Source of the DNA: Alphaproteobacteria bacterium | GTDB lineage: Bacteria > Pseudomonadota > Alphaproteobacteria > Rhizobiales > Hyphomicrobiaceae | Length of the DNA stretch: 6,277 nucleotides | Assembly: GCA_024279745.1 (NCBI GenBank) | Contig: JAJRRE010000107.1 | Location: 1-6,277, forward strand | Direction of reading: 5' to 3' | Shown here: in pieces, positions 5,792 through 6,277 of the stretch | Position numbering within the stretch: position 1 is the first letter of the stretch | Layout of the letters: every line of letters starts with the position of its first letter | Program-made: the position numbers and the translations under genes | Notes under the pieces: model-generated | What the model was told of the DNA's origin: nothing | Database searches by the model: none | What the model saw: only the letters and a program-made list of their open reading frames with translations

Positions 5792-5865
5792 TAGGCTATA
5801 GCTCAGCGGTAGAGCACCCATCTATGGATGGGTTGTCGAAGGTTCGATTCCTTTTAGCTTCACCA
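5792..5865 (+). tRNA. tRNA-like gene with 6-nt anticodon loop (aberrant or pseudo-tRNA)
   Basis: Nearly complete cloverleaf with encoded CCA. The acceptor is TAGGCTA (5792-5798) against TAGCTTC (5855-5861): six pairs form, but the terminal 1-72 pair is a U-C mismatch. Positions 8-9 are TA. The D-arm is GCTC/GAGC (5801-5804, 5812-5815). The anticodon stem is CCCAT/ATGGG (5817-5821, 5828-5832). The T-arm is GAAGG-TTCGATT-CCTTT (5838-5854), followed by discriminator A and CCA (5863-5865). The anticodon loop, CTATGG (5822-5827), has 6 nt rather than 7. If T5823 is position 33 the triplet would be ATG, an unusual bacterial anticodon. Identity is therefore unassigned. It could be a phage- or element-borne tRNA, or a decaying copy. 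Confidence 0.55.
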
Positions 5866-5934
5866 TTATAGCTCAATGGATAGAGCGCTAGACCAGGTAA
5901 TCTAGAGGTTGTGGGTTCGAGTCCCACTCAAACG
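5862..5934 (+). tRNA. tRNA-like sequence with 8-nt anticodon loop and no acceptor stem (probable pseudo-tRNA, Thr-GGT-like)
   Basis: Directly abuts the previous tRNA-like gene. Positions 8-9 are TA (5869-5870), the D-arm is GCTC/GAGC (5871-5874, 5883-5886), the anticodon stem is CTAGA/TCTAG (5888-5892, 5901-5905), and the T-arm is GTGGG-TTCGAGT-CCCAC (5911-5927). The anticodon loop, CCAGGTAA (5893-5900), has 8 nt. Its 3' half GGTAA matches the loop of tRNA-Thr(GGT), but with an extra base and no U at position 33. The 5' acceptor bases would be 5862-5868, the discriminator and CCA of the upstream gene plus TTA, and they do not pair with TCAAACG (5928-5934). No CCA is encoded; CTTTTC follows. 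It is probably non-functional unless it is processed unusually. Confidence 0.45.
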
Positions 5935-5951
5935 CTTTTCAACAAAGCATC

Positions 5952-5968
5952 CTAGGCTAATCACCTAG
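5952..5968 (+). repeat. Hairpin with 5-bp stem and 7-nt loop after the tRNA-like pair
   Basis: CTAGG (5952-5956) and CCTAG (5964-5968) flank the 7-nt loop CTAATCA, which has anticodon-arm dimensions. No D-arm or T-arm surrounds it, so it is not a tRNA. CTAGACCA at 5965-5972 also occurs at 5888-5895 in the second tRNA-like sequence. Confidence 0.35.
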
Positions 5969-5975
5969 ACCAAAA

Positions 5976-6059
5976 TTGGGGAAGCCGGCTGCGACCCCGG
6001 CCAAATTAAACCTCGCCAAAGCGAAAGCGGCGGCGGGCGCTAAGGCGGCAGCATCTTGA
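5976..6059 (+). CDS. Possible Ala/Lys-rich micro-ORF or gene remnant (27 aa)
   Basis: A frame from TTG 5976 to TGA 6059 encodes 27 residues dominated by Ala and Lys, including LAKAKAAAGAKAAAS. This composition resembles tails of histone H1-like or ribosomal proteins. There is no ATG and no ribosome-binding site, and an in-frame TAA lies just upstream (5958-5960). It is at best a remnant of a longer gene or a chance frame in GCG/AAG-rich DNA. The remainder of 5935-6277 shows no other coding frame that I can support. Confidence 0.15.
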   Translation: MGKPAATPAKLNLAKAKAAAGAKAAAS

Positions 6060-6182
6060 AGACTATGTGCCGACGCGGATACCGCTGGCTGCACGCCCCT
6101 GAGCCGCTGATCCCGGCGCCTTCAATCCTCTTGAGACCTTATTCCTCTTGCGGAAAGACAGCGTTCGCAATCAAACGGCAAG

Positions 6183-6222
6183 ACGGGCGCGGCACCCGGC
6201 TTAAGCGGCGGCCCGTTTTCTT
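6183..6222 (+). terminator. Rho-independent terminator-like hairpin
   Basis: ACGGGC (6183-6188) pairs with GCCCGT (6211-6216) around a GC-rich 22-nt loop that can add a few inner pairs, and TTTTCTT follows (6216-6222). It reads as a + strand terminator. No gene clearly ends before it; the nearest transcribed candidates are the tRNA-like sequences about 250 bases upstream, or an unrecognised RNA between them. Confidence 0.5.
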
Positions 6223-6250
6223 AATGTGGACGTGGCGGCCGGCGACCTTG

Positions 6251-6271
6251 TTTGATAATTTCAATATCAAA
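6251..6271. promoter_or_regulatory. Operator-like inverted repeat
   Basis: TTTGATA (6251-6257) and TATCAAA (6265-6271) form a perfect 7-bp inverted repeat with a 7-nt AT-rich spacer. The 14-bp centre spacing suits a dimeric repressor of TetR or MarR type (inference). It sits at the right edge, so the gene it might control would lie beyond the window. Confidence 0.4.
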
Positions 6272-6277
6272 TGCGCG

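Noticed and set aside
5683..5871. Plus-strand ORF of 62 codons after moeA
   Set aside because: Its 3' half runs through the D-arm, anticodon arm and T-arm of the first tRNA-like gene, so the frame is a by-product of that structure.
6252..6270. FNR/FixK box in the TTGAT...ATCAA repeat
   Set aside because: FNR-type sites have a 4-bp spacer between TTGAT and ATCAA; here it is 9.

Overview
The window looks like chromosomal or island DNA of a moderately GC-rich proteobacterium, probably an alphaproteobacterium. This rests on codon style, the type of MoeA present and a glycine-riboswitch-like leader; no rRNA or other taxonomic marker is present, so the assignment is an inference. There are two clear protein genes, both on the + strand, and two structured non-coding stretches that hold most of the unexplained signal.

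Layout. (1) 5-3403: a large two-engine ATPase. An N-terminal AAA/STAND-like P-loop domain is joined through an acidic, glycine-rich linker and a middle region of unknown fold to a C-terminal HerA/FtsK-type translocase domain. It ends in QLGLF, which resembles a beta-clamp-binding peptide. Its frame is open to the left edge, so its true start and its upstream partners may lie outside the window. (2) 3404-4289: 886 bases without a long gene. It holds a perfect palindrome at the stop codon, a variant glycine-riboswitch-like RNA, a perfect TATAAT with a 10-bp direct repeat just upstream, a 30-codon membrane-peptide gene with a good ribosome-binding site, 22-bp-phased repeats, a run of hairpins, and CCTGGACC repeats in front of the next gene. 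(3) 4296-5591: moeA, the molybdenum insertase of molybdenum cofactor synthesis, with no other cofactor gene beside it. (4) 5592-6277: no long gene. It holds two back-to-back tRNA-like genes with abnormal anticodon loops (6 and 8 nt) that share bases at their junction, an Ala/Lys-rich micro-ORF, an orphan rho-independent terminator and an operator-like inverted repeat at the right edge.

How the parts work together. Nothing ties the ATPase functionally to moeA; they are separated by nearly 0.9 kb with its own signals. The ATPase resembles nucleic-acid motors found in mobile-element and phage-defence contexts, and aberrant tRNA-like genes are often seen at island borders. The window could therefore include the edge of an accessory island inserted beside a housekeeping moeA. 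That is inference: no integrase, transposase, att repeat or known defence partner is visible.
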